A stretch of 39,176 nucleotides of DNA, from positions 1 to 39,176 of IMG/VR virus record IMGVR_UViG_3300025087_000189. One strand, given 5' to 3'. The translations under genes were made by a program, and so were the position numbers. This document shows positions 11,403 through 19,639 of this stretch, piece after piece. The notes beneath the pieces were generated by a model. That model had not been told where the DNA came from. It was given only the letters and a program-made list of their open reading frames with translations, and ran no database searches. This DNA is from a virus. Position 1 is the stretch's first letter. Each line of letters starts with the position of its first letter.

Positions 11403-11450
11403 TCACCCTGACGCCTCATTGCGAGGATTGAAGGTAAGCGTCAGGGTCAT
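11403..11450 (-). CDS. 15-codon frame, possibly a gene remnant
   Basis: ATG 11450 overlaps the previous stop as ATGA and reads MTLTLTFNPRNEASG before a TGA inside a hairpin. A second frame from ATG 11419 begins plausibly (EDAFDYLALGQAAPA) and then runs antisense through the HNH gene. Together they suggest a gene cut off when the HNH gene arrived. This is a low-confidence call. Confidence 0.25.
   Translation of the reverse strand: MTLTLTFNPRNEASG
11405..11447. terminator. Hairpin at the 3' side of the antisense HNH gene
   Basis: accctgacgc (11405-11414) pairs perfectly with gcgtcagggt (11438-11447), 23-nt loop. It could end transcription of the HNH gene or mark the edge of the insertion. No U-run follows. 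Confidence 0.45.
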
Positions 11451-11845
11451 TGCCGCCTCCCCCAATGACCACTCAGATGATCCGCCACGATTCCCCGCAC
11501 GACCCGTTGCAGTAGCTTCTCCAGCGATACGGTCATACGTTCTCCTTGTGCGTTCGTGAAGTGGATGTACTGCTGCCCTTCCAAGGATCGGCCCCACGGC
11601 ATCGCCGGCGGCCATGTCTTCCGGCCCTCGACGTAGTCGGTCAGGAGTTCATGCAGTCGCCCGCGCTCAGGAAGCTGACTGGTGAGCGCCCATAGCACTC
11701 TCAGCATGGCGTCCACCTGCGTGCCCGACGGGATCACCGGAGGCTGGTAGAGCGCCGACAGTTCCGGCGTCTCCTCGATGAGGGTCCAAACGTCCTTCTC
11801 GTCATTGGCCGCCAGAAGATAAAGATCGTCGTGCCAAACTTTCAT
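11447..11845 (-). CDS. Unknown tail-region protein
   Basis: A 132-residue protein starting at ATG 11845 in an ATGA overlap. 'MKVWHDDLYLLAANDEKDVWTLIEETPEL' is followed by helices and 'EGQQYIHFTNAQGERMTVSLEKLLQRVV'. No domain is recognised. It is the last gene before the HNH insertion and the lysis genes, so it may be an adhesion or tail-end protein. A longer upstream frame is only a shadow of the previous gene. Confidence 0.55.
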   Translation of the reverse strand: MKVWHDDLYLLAANDEKDVWTLIEETPELSALYQPPVIPSGTQVDAMLRVLWALTSQLPERGRLHELLTDYVEGRKTWPPAMPWGRSLEGQQYIHFTNAQGERMTVSLEKLLQRVVRGIVADHLSGHWGRRQ

Positions 11846-12081
11846 TCTTCGCGACTCTCGCAATCCGGGCAAAGACATTTCGGCAAGCTTAGGCCTGGAT
11901 AGCCCGAGGTCAATATCCAACCCGCACCATCGGCCACCTTCTTGGCCTCGGCACGGCATGCTTTCAGGGAGATGTCGTCGGCGACACTCATGAGTGGCTT
12001 GCCGCATTCGTCACAAGCGACAGTCCAATAGATCGCTTCGCGTCCATCAGGTAGTTTTCCGCCCGATTTGATCTCCATCAT
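11842..12081 (-). CDS. Small four-cysteine zinc-binding protein
   Basis: A 79-residue protein with 'CDECGKPLMS' near residue 23 and 'CLCPDCESREE' at the end, likely one zinc site. It starts at ATG 12081 (or the adjacent 12078) and overlaps the next gene as ATGA. Its role in the tail region is unknown. Confidence 0.55.
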   Translation of the reverse strand: MMEIKSGGKLPDGREAIYWTVACDECGKPLMSVADDISLKACRAEAKKVADGAGWILTSGYPGLSLPKCLCPDCESREE

Positions 12082-12082
12082 C

Positions 12083-12331
12083 TCACCCGTTGATGAACTG
12101 GAACAGCTTGTCGGGATTCCACTCTATCTCATCTTGCACGAGCGAGCCAATATAGCCGGCGAACTGGTCCTTGTCAGCGGCGAAAGTCTTCTCCCCCGCT
12201 ACACCGATCACGGTCCCGGTATCCGCAGTCCCGGTTTGATCCTTGCTCCCGCCATTGTAGTAGAAGCTCTCATCCGGCTCCCAGGGTGGAAGGCTTCCAC
12301 CTCCGACGCCGCCGCCCGGTTCCGCTGCCAT
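12083..12331 (-). CDS. Small Gly-rich tail-region protein
   Basis: An 82-residue protein with a Gly/Pro-rich start (MAAEPGGGVGGGSLPPWEPDESFYYNGG) and an acidic, aromatic end (DEIEWNPDKLFQFING). It resembles short linker or fibre-tip proteins encoded after tail hub genes. No family is recognised. Confidence 0.5.
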   Translation of the reverse strand: MAAEPGGGVGGGSLPPWEPDESFYYNGGSKDQTGTADTGTVIGVAGEKTFAADKDQFAGYIGSLVQDEIEWNPDKLFQFING

Positions 12332-12333
12332 TT

Positions 12334-13494
12334 TTAGGCCCCCGTCCCCGATGCTGCCCGAGCCAACATCACATCCCCGCGCTGTAGGCGGCTGGTGAGG
12401 ATTTGGAAGTCACCTCCAACCAGATTTCGATCAACTGTCTCGATATAGGCGGCCTCGGCATCTTCCAGTAGGGATGCCGGAACACCCGAGACCAGAAGAG
12501 CGCCCCGCGCCCGAAGCCAAGTATTTGGGACGATCTCATAGCCCGCCATCGGTCGACCCAGATGGTTATGGATCACCAATGGATCATCGAAGACATTCAG
12601 GCGGAACTTCACCGCGGTAGCCGCAATAGTTGGGGAAGCGGCAGCCTCGAATACGAACGCCCGTCCAACATTCAGTCGTGCAATCCAGCGGTTATAGGAA
12701 GAATCGCCCATGCCGGCTATGGATTTGATGATCTCACCGCCCTTGCGATCAATGTCGTACACCTTGGGAGTCGGGGTCGTGTTCGTCTCCGTTCGGGAAG
12801 ATGCGATGAAGTCCCCGACGGCGGTGATGATGTCGTCCACTACCAGGTCGGCGTTCTTGGTTCCGGTGGAGGCCGTCTGGTTGTAGCGCTTCCAGTTCAG
12901 TGTATCGAAGTAGCCCTTGCCAACAATCTCCAGACTGATGTTGTTCTCCGAGATTCTCCCGGCCGAGGGGTTGATCGCCATGAACACCCGCGGCCTGGCG
13001 TTGTAGTCCAGGTAGCGGTTCGCCAGTTGGTCCGCCTCGGCGAGCGCATTGACTTCGCCAATCGTCCCGACGAACTCTCGAATGCCGTATTGATCCTGGC
13101 TTGTGGTGTCGTTGAGCGTTGTAGAGCGGCTGGTGGAAGTCCCCCCGATTGTCCGGTAGCGCAGCCAAATCCTGTTCCAAACCTCGTTCACATTCCTGGA
13201 GAGTTCCAGCGGCCCCGCCCTGAAGATGATTTTCGTCACCTGTCCGTCCCAGAAGACGGGGCCATAGGGCATAGCAACATCAATGTGCCGGCCGAGACCA
13301 TTTGTGAAGATCTCTCGAAGCTCTCCCAAGTCCCCGCCGAGCTTCATTCGGAAGTCTTCAGGCCCGCTGTCAGCCGATTCTCTACAAGACAGAGCCATGA
13401 TCGCTGGAGCAACCGACCAAGTTCTGCTGTACTTCTCCCATTGTGTGACAGGGTTGTTCTTCAGGATCACACTACCGGGGAAGATGTTACTCAT
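12334..13494 (-). CDS. Baseplate hub-like tail protein
   Basis: A 386-residue protein starting at ATG 13494 in a TGATG overlap. It has a hub-like pattern: 'GPVFWDGQVTKIIFRAGPLELSRNVNEVWNRIWLRYR', then 'QYGIREFVGTIGEVNALAEADQLANRYLDYNARPRVFM', as in siphophage Gp37-like hub proteins that sit at the tail tip. The C-terminal 120 residues contain a 'GYEIVPNTWLRARGAL' element. The order TMP, distal protein, hub supports this. The family name is inferred from pattern only. Confidence 0.6.
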   Translation of the reverse strand: MSNIFPGSVILKNNPVTQWEKYSRTWSVAPAIMALSCRESADSGPEDFRMKLGGDLGELREIFTNGLGRHIDVAMPYGPVFWDGQVTKIIFRAGPLELSRNVNEVWNRIWLRYRTIGGTSTSRSTTLNDTTSQDQYGIREFVGTIGEVNALAEADQLANRYLDYNARPRVFMAINPSAGRISENNISLEIVGKGYFDTLNWKRYNQTASTGTKNADLVVDDIITAVGDFIASSRTETNTTPTPKVYDIDRKGGEIIKSIAGMGDSSYNRWIARLNVGRAFVFEAAASPTIAATAVKFRLNVFDDPLVIHNHLGRPMAGYEIVPNTWLRARGALLVSGVPASLLEDAEAAYIETVDRNLVGGDFQILTSRLQRGDVMLARAASGTGA

Positions 13495-15509
13495 CAGCCG
13501 GAACCCCGCAGGACATCGTAGACGTCGTGGATGTAGACCTGCACGCCCATCATCGTCTCTGTTGCGGCCAGCCAGGGGCCTGCTCCCCAAGTGCTGGGGT
13601 AATGGCAGGCCAGAAAATGCAGATCATTGATGACGCCGGGTTCCAGCCGCGGCGGCTCACCCCGTAACTCCCAAGGCTCTACCCGGTGAATGCCTCCATC
13701 CGATCCCATTTGATACTTGCTCAGGCGTTGGCGCAGGAGGCCATTATCCAGGTCCAGGCCGCTACACCTGCGAAGCGCAGAGGTCCCAACAGAGACATCC
13801 GAGAGAGGATCGGAGAGAATTGCAGCCCATTCGTCAATGGGAATGAGGATAATATCCCCGTTGTCTACGGTCGCGGCGCCCGCATTCCTCTGATTGTGGA
13901 TGCGGAAGAAGACACTGGTTGTGAGATCGTCTGCCGAGACCGTTTCCTCAAACGAGATTTTGAGCGTGCCGCAGTAGACAAGCTCGTATTTGTCGATGGA
14001 TTGGAGCTTCACGCCGCCGATGTCATAATTCAATCCGTAGCGGACCGCCCCCTCGCCCACAGAGGCATCCCGCCCGATGAAGCACGAAAAGGTCACGGCA
14101 CAATCGCCAATCGCTCCGGCATTCTGCCGAGCGCGGATGAAGACCATATACTCACCACGCCAATCCGTCAGTTTGTCAGTCCCGGTGAGCGTGTGGCGCG
14201 TGTAGATGATGCTTGTCTGCGTAGCGAAGGAGGTGCGAACCGCATACTGCTCAGCGCCCCGAAAGTCATTGATGGCACTGGCGTCCGTACCCGCGGCCTT
14301 CGTCCAGCCCGTTGGCGGATTCCATAGCCCCAGCATCGAAACAAAGCCCGTTCGGTTGCTTCTCAGGCCGACGATGGCCTGGCTGATAGTCATCGGGGAT
14401 GGCGATTGAGCCTCATTGGGCGCAGGACCATCCAGGCCGCGAATGCGGATGTTCACAAATGGGGGCCGCTTCCCGCCAACCGCGGCCGCAGGAATGCGAG
14501 CAATGTTCTTCGCCGGGACCCACGGGGATTGAGTGGCGGATAGAACCGGGGATACCGTCCATGTGCCTGCGGCGGTTATCCGAATGCGGACCCAGTGCCG
14601 GGTGAGCCCATTCAGCAACAGGGCCGTTGAATCAAGCGGAACCTGGAAGTTCAGGAACCATCGCCCAATTCCACCGAAGACCACCGGATCAGAGTAGGTA
14701 TACAGCCCATTGGGACCAAGCATGCCGAAGGTCACGCCACGACCGAGAGCCGTCCATGCGCCGTTGTAGTATTCCCAGGCGAATGTATTGTTTGCGGCAT
14801 CGCTCGCTGTCACCACATCGAAACCGACCGTAGACGGCACGTTGGTATTGGTTGTAGAAGCCAGATAGAGAATGTCGCCGGCCGTCCTATTTGGGAAGAG
14901 GGTAGAATTGACAGATCCCCACAGATCGAACCCCCAACCCGAGGCCACGGTCCAGTTGAAAATCTTGTCGATGCTCTGCTTGGCATAGTCCCCGGTGACG
15001 ACGGAGAAGATCGAATCCGTGTCCGCACCGCCCACCTCTGTCAGCGTCGTGGCTGTGGGCAGGGCCGTGGGCGGGGCCGACCGCCAGATGCCGCGGGTGA
15101 TGGATAGGCCGAAGTTCTCGACCCATTTGGTAGCCCGATATTTGGAATGGAAAAGGTCGGGGATCTCCATGTCGGGAGAACCGTACACAAGTGCGTACCT
15201 GGCATTCGCTTCATCTGGAAGCTGCTCTTTGAGATAGACCGGAGTGATTTGCCACCCCCCATCGCCAAACAGCTTCGCGGCGCGCAGCACGCCGAAAAGC
15301 TGTTCGATCCTGGAAGCTACATCGTTGTCCGAGGAGGCTACCAAGCTGAGATTATAGGACTCGACGACCCGTACAAAGATCGGGTTCTCTTCTGAGCCCG
15401 TGAACCTTGTGGGCGCCTGGGCAGGCCGCGGGAGGCGGAACCCCAAACCGCTCTTACCGGCGAGCTCGATCTCGATGGCCCCAAAGATCAGGCGGCAAGT
15501 CTGGCCCAC
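13494..15509 (-). CDS. Large tail-tip structural protein (distal tail-like)
   Basis: A 671-residue protein, GTG start overlapping the tape measure stop (TAGTG). The first 130 residues look like a distal tail/Dit-type domain. The rest is beta-rich with many Gly, Thr and Asn and paired aromatic strands ('GWGFDLWGSVNSTLFPN', 'WYYNGAW'-like turns, 'RGEYMVFIRARQNAGAIGDC'), suggesting carbohydrate-binding or jelly-roll modules. It follows the tape measure, where siphophages encode distal tail proteins. It may touch the host cell. Confidence 0.6.
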   Translation of the reverse strand: MGQTCRLIFGAIEIELAGKSGLGFRLPRPAQAPTRFTGSEENPIFVRVVESYNLSLVASSDNDVASRIEQLFGVLRAAKLFGDGGWQITPVYLKEQLPDEANARYALVYGSPDMEIPDLFHSKYRATKWVENFGLSITRGIWRSAPPTALPTATTLTEVGGADTDSIFSVVTGDYAKQSIDKIFNWTVASGWGFDLWGSVNSTLFPNRTAGDILYLASTTNTNVPSTVGFDVVTASDAANNTFAWEYYNGAWTALGRGVTFGMLGPNGLYTYSDPVVFGGIGRWFLNFQVPLDSTALLLNGLTRHWVRIRITAAGTWTVSPVLSATQSPWVPAKNIARIPAAAVGGKRPPFVNIRIRGLDGPAPNEAQSPSPMTISQAIVGLRSNRTGFVSMLGLWNPPTGWTKAAGTDASAINDFRGAEQYAVRTSFATQTSIIYTRHTLTGTDKLTDWRGEYMVFIRARQNAGAIGDCAVTFSCFIGRDASVGEGAVRYGLNYDIGGVKLQSIDKYELVYCGTLKISFEETVSADDLTTSVFFRIHNQRNAGAATVDNGDIILIPIDEWAAILSDPLSDVSVGTSALRRCSGLDLDNGLLRQRLSKYQMGSDGGIHRVEPWELRGEPPRLEPGVINDLHFLACHYPSTWGAGPWLAATETMMGVQVYIHDVYDVLRGSG

Positions 15510-16822
15510 TACAGTCTCTCCAAGACGGCCACGAGCTCCTCGACCTCGAGGGGGGCACGGAGGATCACTTGCTCGATAATCACACGCGGTCCCCCGGCCC
15601 CGCCGCCAGCACCCTCAGGGGTGATCTGAACGCGCTCGCCCGAGGTGCCCATGATGGGGAAGCTGTCATTCGGGAAGCCGGGTGGGACGATCATGTCGAG
15701 GCCATGCTGACCACCGGCGCCTGCTACAGCCTGTTCGTAGGTGGCGGTGGGATACCAAACGCCATCCTTGTAGTAACCATGACTGCCCCCCCCACCGCCC
15801 GCCATGCCTGCGCCGCCACCACCAATCACGATCTGCTCCCCCGCCCCCAAAACGAACTTCCCACTGGCATCGAAGAAGTGCCATAGTCCCTGGTCCAGCA
15901 ATCGCTGAGCGTAATCATCCAGAACCTGTACGCTGAATGTGGCCTTGAAAGAGGTCTCGACGACGGATGGAACAGCGCTGAAGGCAGATCCCACTTCTTC
16001 GGCAAGGCCGTGGAGTTCCGATCCGACGTTGCCCAGAGCGCCCTCGAAATCCAGGATCACAGCTGCGGCTTCCTTCCACGCGTCGGTATCGTGGGGGAGG
16101 ACGGTGTAGTCAATCCAGTTCAAGATGAAGCCGAGCTGCTGGGCCGCGATAAGGGCCCTGTTTAGGGAGTCCACGATCCCGATGAAGGCCGGTATAACGC
16201 CAGTACCGGCGGTAAGGGCCAGACCCTGCAGCGAATCGTTTAGCGTGTCCACCGCCTGGAAGTACTCTTCGGACCGCTTGGCCGCCTCTTTTGTCGTGAC
16301 CAAGCTCTCATTGACTGCGGCCGAGTTCGCACGGATGGCGTTGCCGCCCGAAAGCAGGAATGGAGCGACATCGGCCCAGCCTTTGCCAAAGATCTTGGCC
16401 GCCTCGGCCGCCCGCTTTGTCGGATCCGGAATTGAAAGTAGATGGTCGGACAGAGTGGCCAAGTTGTCGATGGTCGGCAGGAATCCGTTCTTGACGGCCA
16501 TCTCCAGGGCCTTCGTCATGGTCCCCTGAGAGACGCGGAAGTCGTCGCCCACCTGGATCAGCCGGCTGATCTGTTCGACCTCCACCCCCGTGGCCGTTGA
16601 GAGATCCTTCATGGCCAGGTGAAAGGCCGAGGCGTCGTCGGCCAGCTTCTTGATGGCCGCACCCGCACCGGCGACAACGCCAATGCCCGCCAGCAGAGTG
16701 GTGGCTGTCGAGGCCATCCCGGCGAAGCTCTGCTTCGTCTGTGCCTGAGCCGTGGCCAGCCCACGCTTTAGGCCTTCCAGCGAAACTTCCGTGCGCAACG
16801 TCGCGATGCCGAGGCTCGCCAC
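15509..16822 (-). CDS. Tail tape measure protein (short)
   Basis: A 437-residue protein, GTG start in a TAGTG overlap with the chaperone extension. The N-terminus matches tape measures: 'LRTEVSLEGLKRGLATAQAQTKQSFAGM' then a hydrophobic 'LLAGIGVVAGAGAAIKKL'. Long helices, a central hydrophobic region (about 205-230) and a Gly-rich C-terminus follow. Most siphophage tape measures are over 600 residues. At about 0.15 nm per residue this predicts a short tail of roughly 65 nm. Confidence 0.8.
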   Translation of the reverse strand: MASLGIATLRTEVSLEGLKRGLATAQAQTKQSFAGMASTATTLLAGIGVVAGAGAAIKKLADDASAFHLAMKDLSTATGVEVEQISRLIQVGDDFRVSQGTMTKALEMAVKNGFLPTIDNLATLSDHLLSIPDPTKRAAEAAKIFGKGWADVAPFLLSGGNAIRANSAAVNESLVTTKEAAKRSEEYFQAVDTLNDSLQGLALTAGTGVIPAFIGIVDSLNRALIAAQQLGFILNWIDYTVLPHDTDAWKEAAAVILDFEGALGNVGSELHGLAEEVGSAFSAVPSVVETSFKATFSVQVLDDYAQRLLDQGLWHFFDASGKFVLGAGEQIVIGGGGAGMAGGGGGSHGYYKDGVWYPTATYEQAVAGAGGQHGLDMIVPPGFPNDSFPIMGTSGERVQITPEGAGGGAGGPRVIIEQVILRAPLEVEELVAVLERL

Positions 16823-17190
16823 TATTGCACCACTTCAGCCCCAATGGAGGCGAACCATTCCGCCGCCTTCTCTGGATCGTTCTCGACGACCCCCTGCTCG
16901 TGAGCCGGCCCGGCCAGGCGCGAGTAGATCTCCTCCGCCTCGGCATGGAGGATGCGCTGCATGTCTTTGCTGTGAGGAGCGAGCATCACGGCCAGGGCCC
17001 TCTGTGTCTCCTCAACTCTCAACGTGGCAATGTGCTCCTCAAGCGGGGCGAACAGCCACTCGGGGAGCGAAGCCAGGACACGCGGGTCGAGGTGATAGAA
17101 CCGGACCAGCCGGGCAAGACGCAGCCCCGCTAGCCCGGTTGGGCTTTCCCCTGGCCGGGCCCGGCGGGAAGGTTGCGTTCCCGCCACCAC
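16822..17190 (-). CDS. Tail assembly chaperone, frameshift extension (GT-type)
   Basis: A 122-codon open frame with no ribosome site. It overlaps the end of the first chaperone gene by about 60 nt in the -1 frame and reads LARLVRFYHLDPRVLASLPEWLF..., a helical domain. In siphophages the second chaperone is made only as a frameshifted fusion, and this gene lies in the right place between tube and tape measure genes. The likely slip is near 17142-17153 (CAG GGG AAA). It ends in the TAGTG overlap with the tape measure. Confidence 0.65.
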   Translation of the reverse strand: MVAGTQPSRRARPGESPTGLAGLRLARLVRFYHLDPRVLASLPEWLFAPLEEHIATLRVEETQRALAVMLAPHSKDMQRILHAEAEEIYSRLAGPAHEQGVVENDPEKAAEWFASIGAEVVQ

Positions 17191-17495
17191 TCCAGCAGGC
17201 GCGATTTCTGGCCCATGCCCAGGCTGCCAAGAGTCTCCGCCGAGATTTCAGGCAGGATAAAGCGCACTGCCGCATCCTGCGCCGCGGCCGCCTTGGCCGC
17301 CGCCTTCTCGTCCGCCGGCTTCTTCACCAAGGACTGTCCCGCATCGATCATGTCCCGCAGAATGCGGCTCAGGCGGGCCAGTCCAGCGACGTCCATCTCG
17401 GCCCGCGAGAGGAAGTCGATCTTGGTTCCGTCTTCCAGCTCAAAGTGGTCCCGCTCTGGACGGAGTTCGTTGAAGCGTAGTGTCGCTACCGGCAC
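17130..17495 (-). CDS. Tail assembly chaperone (G-type)
   Basis: A 121-residue protein with AAAGGAGG 5 nt before GTG 17495. 'RPERDHFELEDGTKIDFLSRAEMDVAGLARLSRILRDMI' is the usual start of phage G-type chaperones, with a Lys/Ala-rich middle and a Gly/Pro end where the frameshift region lies. It would coat the tape measure until the tube polymerises. Its first 56 nt overlap the end of a GIY-YIG gene. Confidence 0.7.
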   Translation of the reverse strand: MPVATLRFNELRPERDHFELEDGTKIDFLSRAEMDVAGLARLSRILRDMIDAGQSLVKKPADEKAAAKAAAAQDAAVRFILPEISAETLGSLGMGQKSRLLEWWRERNLPAGPGQGKAQPG

Positions 17496-18192
17496 TCAGG
17501 CCTCCTTTGGCCGTTGGTGGCCAGCAACCATATTTGCCCCTAGCCTGGGGAGTGTGCTTTCTACCGCGGTGGGTTGCGCCGATCTTGGCTCTGGTTTCTG
17601 GGGAGTGAGGGCCGTGGGTCTTGCCCAGATTGAGTTCCCTCAGCTTCGTGCGCGTTTCTACTGAGACCGGGTGGCCCATCAAGGAAGCCGCGATCATGGC
17701 TCGCGTCTCGTCCGTTGGAGCCTCGCGTTTCCTATTTTTCGACGCTGCGCTCATTTTGGCGCGGACCACAGGAGTGAACCTGTTACCTCTTTTCCATGCC
17801 GCTCTTAGGTTGGCATGGTGCTCGGGGGAGCACGGCACCGCGAGCTTTCGGCCCCTTTTCCCAGCCGAGATCCTTCTGCGGGTTTCCGGGCTATGCTTCA
17901 CGCCCAAGCAGTTTCCGGCCGTGGGGGAGATGTTGTACTTGGGCCTCAGCAGGTCTATCCACCACTGCTCACGCTCAATGCAGCGGTCGGGCGCACAGAA
18001 CTCAAGACGGACGAACCTGAATGCGGCCCCCCCATGCTTGTTCCATGCGGCCTGCAAATGCCGATTGGGATGGCTCCGGGTAAGCAACATTCGCCTGTGG
18101 GCCGACCAGCGCTGGCCGAAGCCCTTGGACGCGCTGCCGATGTACAGCTTCCCGTTCGGCCCATTCTGGATGGCGTAGATGCCCGAGGTCAT
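17440..18192 (-). CDS. GIY-YIG homing endonuclease with NUMOD3-like repeats
   Basis: A 250-residue protein. Residues 3-90 are a GIY-YIG nuclease ('SGIYAIQNGPNGKLYIGSASKGFGQRWSAH', 'NRHLQAAWNKHG', 'EQWWIDLLRPKYNISP'). After this come repeated NUMOD3-type units with the pattern (S/T)(P/x)ET(R)xx(I) and GxxR/K ('HSPETRRRISAG', 'HSPETRAKIGATHRGRK') that bind DNA in homing enzymes. It starts one base after the tube-protein stop and overlaps the chaperone start by 56 nt, so it is wedged between two core tail genes. Confidence 0.95.
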   Translation of the reverse strand: MTSGIYAIQNGPNGKLYIGSASKGFGQRWSAHRRMLLTRSHPNRHLQAAWNKHGGAAFRFVRLEFCAPDRCIEREQWWIDLLRPKYNISPTAGNCLGVKHSPETRRRISAGKRGRKLAVPCSPEHHANLRAAWKRGNRFTPVVRAKMSAASKNRKREAPTDETRAMIAASLMGHPVSVETRTKLRELNLGKTHGPHSPETRAKIGATHRGRKHTPQARGKYGCWPPTAKGGLSAGSDTTLQRTPSRAGPL

Positions 18193-18193
18193 T

Positions 18194-18766
18194 TCATGAC
18201 ACTTGGCACTTCAGCCACCCCAGTTCCATACCGGCCGCTTGGGTGTCGTCCTCCAGCGCGTGGACGATCACCTCGAGCCCCGGTCGACCGCCACGGGTGA
18301 ATGTTGCAGCGGGCTCTCCGGCGATCACGCAGCGTGGGATGTAATACTGGCCGGGGAAGGCCCCATAGGGCGAGATGGCCGTGCCCTTGAACAGAATGCT
18401 GTACTCGGTGGGCGTCTCGCCCTTCTTGAGGCGGATCGTCTTCGTTGCCGGAGGCCCGCCCGCGGCGACGACGTTGGAGACGTTGTGCAGCACCTTGGCG
18501 TAGTTCTCCAGGGTCAGACCGACAAGGGTGTACGTGAGAATCACGTCCTCTTCGGCACGGACGGACTTCACCGGCGCCTGATGCTCGTTGTCCCGGAAGA
18601 AAGTCAGATCCCCGCCGTGGGTCATCTTCTGCTCCCCATCGGTCCCGCCCAGGACGAGCCAATTGCCGGCCGGCGTGGCATTGACGACGGGCTCGGCCTC
18701 GATCGACGGTGCAATGTAGACCTTGAGCGATCCGGTGAGCTGCTCGAAGGGTTTACTGTTCGCCAT
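18194..18766 (-). CDS. Major tail tube protein
   Basis: A 190-residue protein, AGGGAG before ATG 18766. It starts 'LTGSLKVYIAPSIEAEPVVNATPAGNWLVLGGTDGEQKMTHGGDLTFF', a beta-rich pattern of siphophage tube proteins (lambda gpV-like fold), and lies directly before the chaperone/tape measure block. It would stack as rings to form the tail tube. Confidence 0.75.
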   Translation of the reverse strand: MANSKPFEQLTGSLKVYIAPSIEAEPVVNATPAGNWLVLGGTDGEQKMTHGGDLTFFRDNEHQAPVKSVRAEEDVILTYTLVGLTLENYAKVLHNVSNVVAAGGPPATKTIRLKKGETPTEYSILFKGTAISPYGAFPGQYYIPRCVIAGEPAATFTRGGRPGLEVIVHALEDDTQAAGMELGWLKCQVS

Positions 18767-18782
18767 GCTTCACTCTCCCTAA

Positions 18783-19211
18783 CTAGGCCGTAGCCGGTTC
18801 GGCCACGGCCGCTTCCATGAAGACCAGGAGCGTCTCGGCCCCCAGGTCTGGATCGATGAACATTCCCGGCGCGCTGTCCATCAGCGCGTAGTACACGAGG
18901 GCCATGCCCTGGCTGGTTTCGACCTGGAGCCGCTCAACGGAGCGGCTCCAGGCCACCAACGCTTGGTAGACTTTGCCCGCCTCGTAGAACGATTCGCCGT
19001 AGCAGCGAGCCTCGATGCGCGGCGTCTGGACCTCAATGTAGGGATCGGCATTCCCGCTATCCCACCGGAAGGTGAGCGCCTTTGAGCCCAGCGGCCAGTC
19101 TCCCTGACCAGCGCCGAACTTGTGACGGAGCGAGATCCGATCGCCCACCAGGGCAGCCAAACCCGCATCGGTCAGCGCCAGGGAGATCAGGGCCTCGACG
19201 GGATCGATCAC
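18783..19211 (-). CDS. Tail terminator/completion protein (DUF3168-like)
   Basis: A 142-residue protein, GTG start in a GTGA overlap with the upstream gene. 'DPVEALISLALTDAGLAALVGDRIS' then 'EVQTPRIEARCYGESFYEAGKVYQAL' fits the tail-terminator family, which caps the tail and joins it to the head. Position between the gp10-like gene and the tube gene agrees. Confidence 0.7.
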   Translation of the reverse strand: MIDPVEALISLALTDAGLAALVGDRISLRHKFGAGQGDWPLGSKALTFRWDSGNADPYIEVQTPRIEARCYGESFYEAGKVYQALVAWSRSVERLQVETSQGMALVYYALMDSAPGMFIDPDLGAETLLVFMEAAVAEPATA

Positions 19212-19639
19212 TTGAGGCGCGCCTTGGCCTTGCGGGCCAGGATCCCATCGAACTTTCCCTTGAGCTGCTCGAAAGGGCCCGTGATGAAGTGGTAGCCGTC
19301 GAACGTCCCGTGTCCCTGATGGACCGCCATCGCATACTCCAAGCCAGACCCGGTCTCGATGGCAATCTTGTCTGCCTCGCGGCCTACGCGGGCCTCCCTG
19401 CCGCCGCGCTCGGGCGTGCCGGCCGCGGGAGGCACGTTGTCCCCGGCGAAGTCATAGTCGGGCGAGGCCATGTGAATCGATCGGCGAAGGGTCCCGGTCA
19501 CAACGCCATGCCCTTTGCGCAGCTGGCTCTTAGCCGCGGTCTCAAGGCGCAAGCCGAACTCGACCAGCGCTTCCTCGCTGGCCTTCTCCATCTCGCGCAG
19601 GAGCTGCGGCCCTCGCCAGTCGAGGAGTACGTTAGGCAC
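19208..19639 (-). CDS. HK97 gp10-like head-tail joining/minor tail protein
   Basis: A 143-residue protein. I set the start at GTG 19639 (GGAG at 6 nt, 8-nt overlap with the 65-residue gene) because upstream sequence is a shadow frame. 'RREMEKASEEALVEFGLRLETAAKSQLRKGHGVVTGTLRRSIH' (read approximately) and 'LEYAMAVHQGHGTFDGYHFI' are the marks of the gp10 family (TGxLrxSi, YA..vH.Gt). Confidence 0.8.
   Translation of the reverse strand: MPNVLLDWRGPQLLREMEKASEEALVEFGLRLETAAKSQLRKGHGVVTGTLRRSIHMASPDYDFAGDNVPPAAGTPERGGREARVGREADKIAIETGSGLEYAMAVHQGHGTFDGYHFITGPFEQLKGKFDGILARKAKARLK

Noticed and set aside
10772-11419. Long minus frame of 215 codons in line with the late operon
   Set aside because: Most of it is the complement of the HNH gene, whose motifs are unmistakable. 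Only its first ~20 codons may be a relic.
17142-17153. Lambda-type slippery heptamer GGGAAAG
   Set aside because: Present but not in the X XXY YYZ phase relative to the first chaperone frame, so I did not call it the slip site itself.
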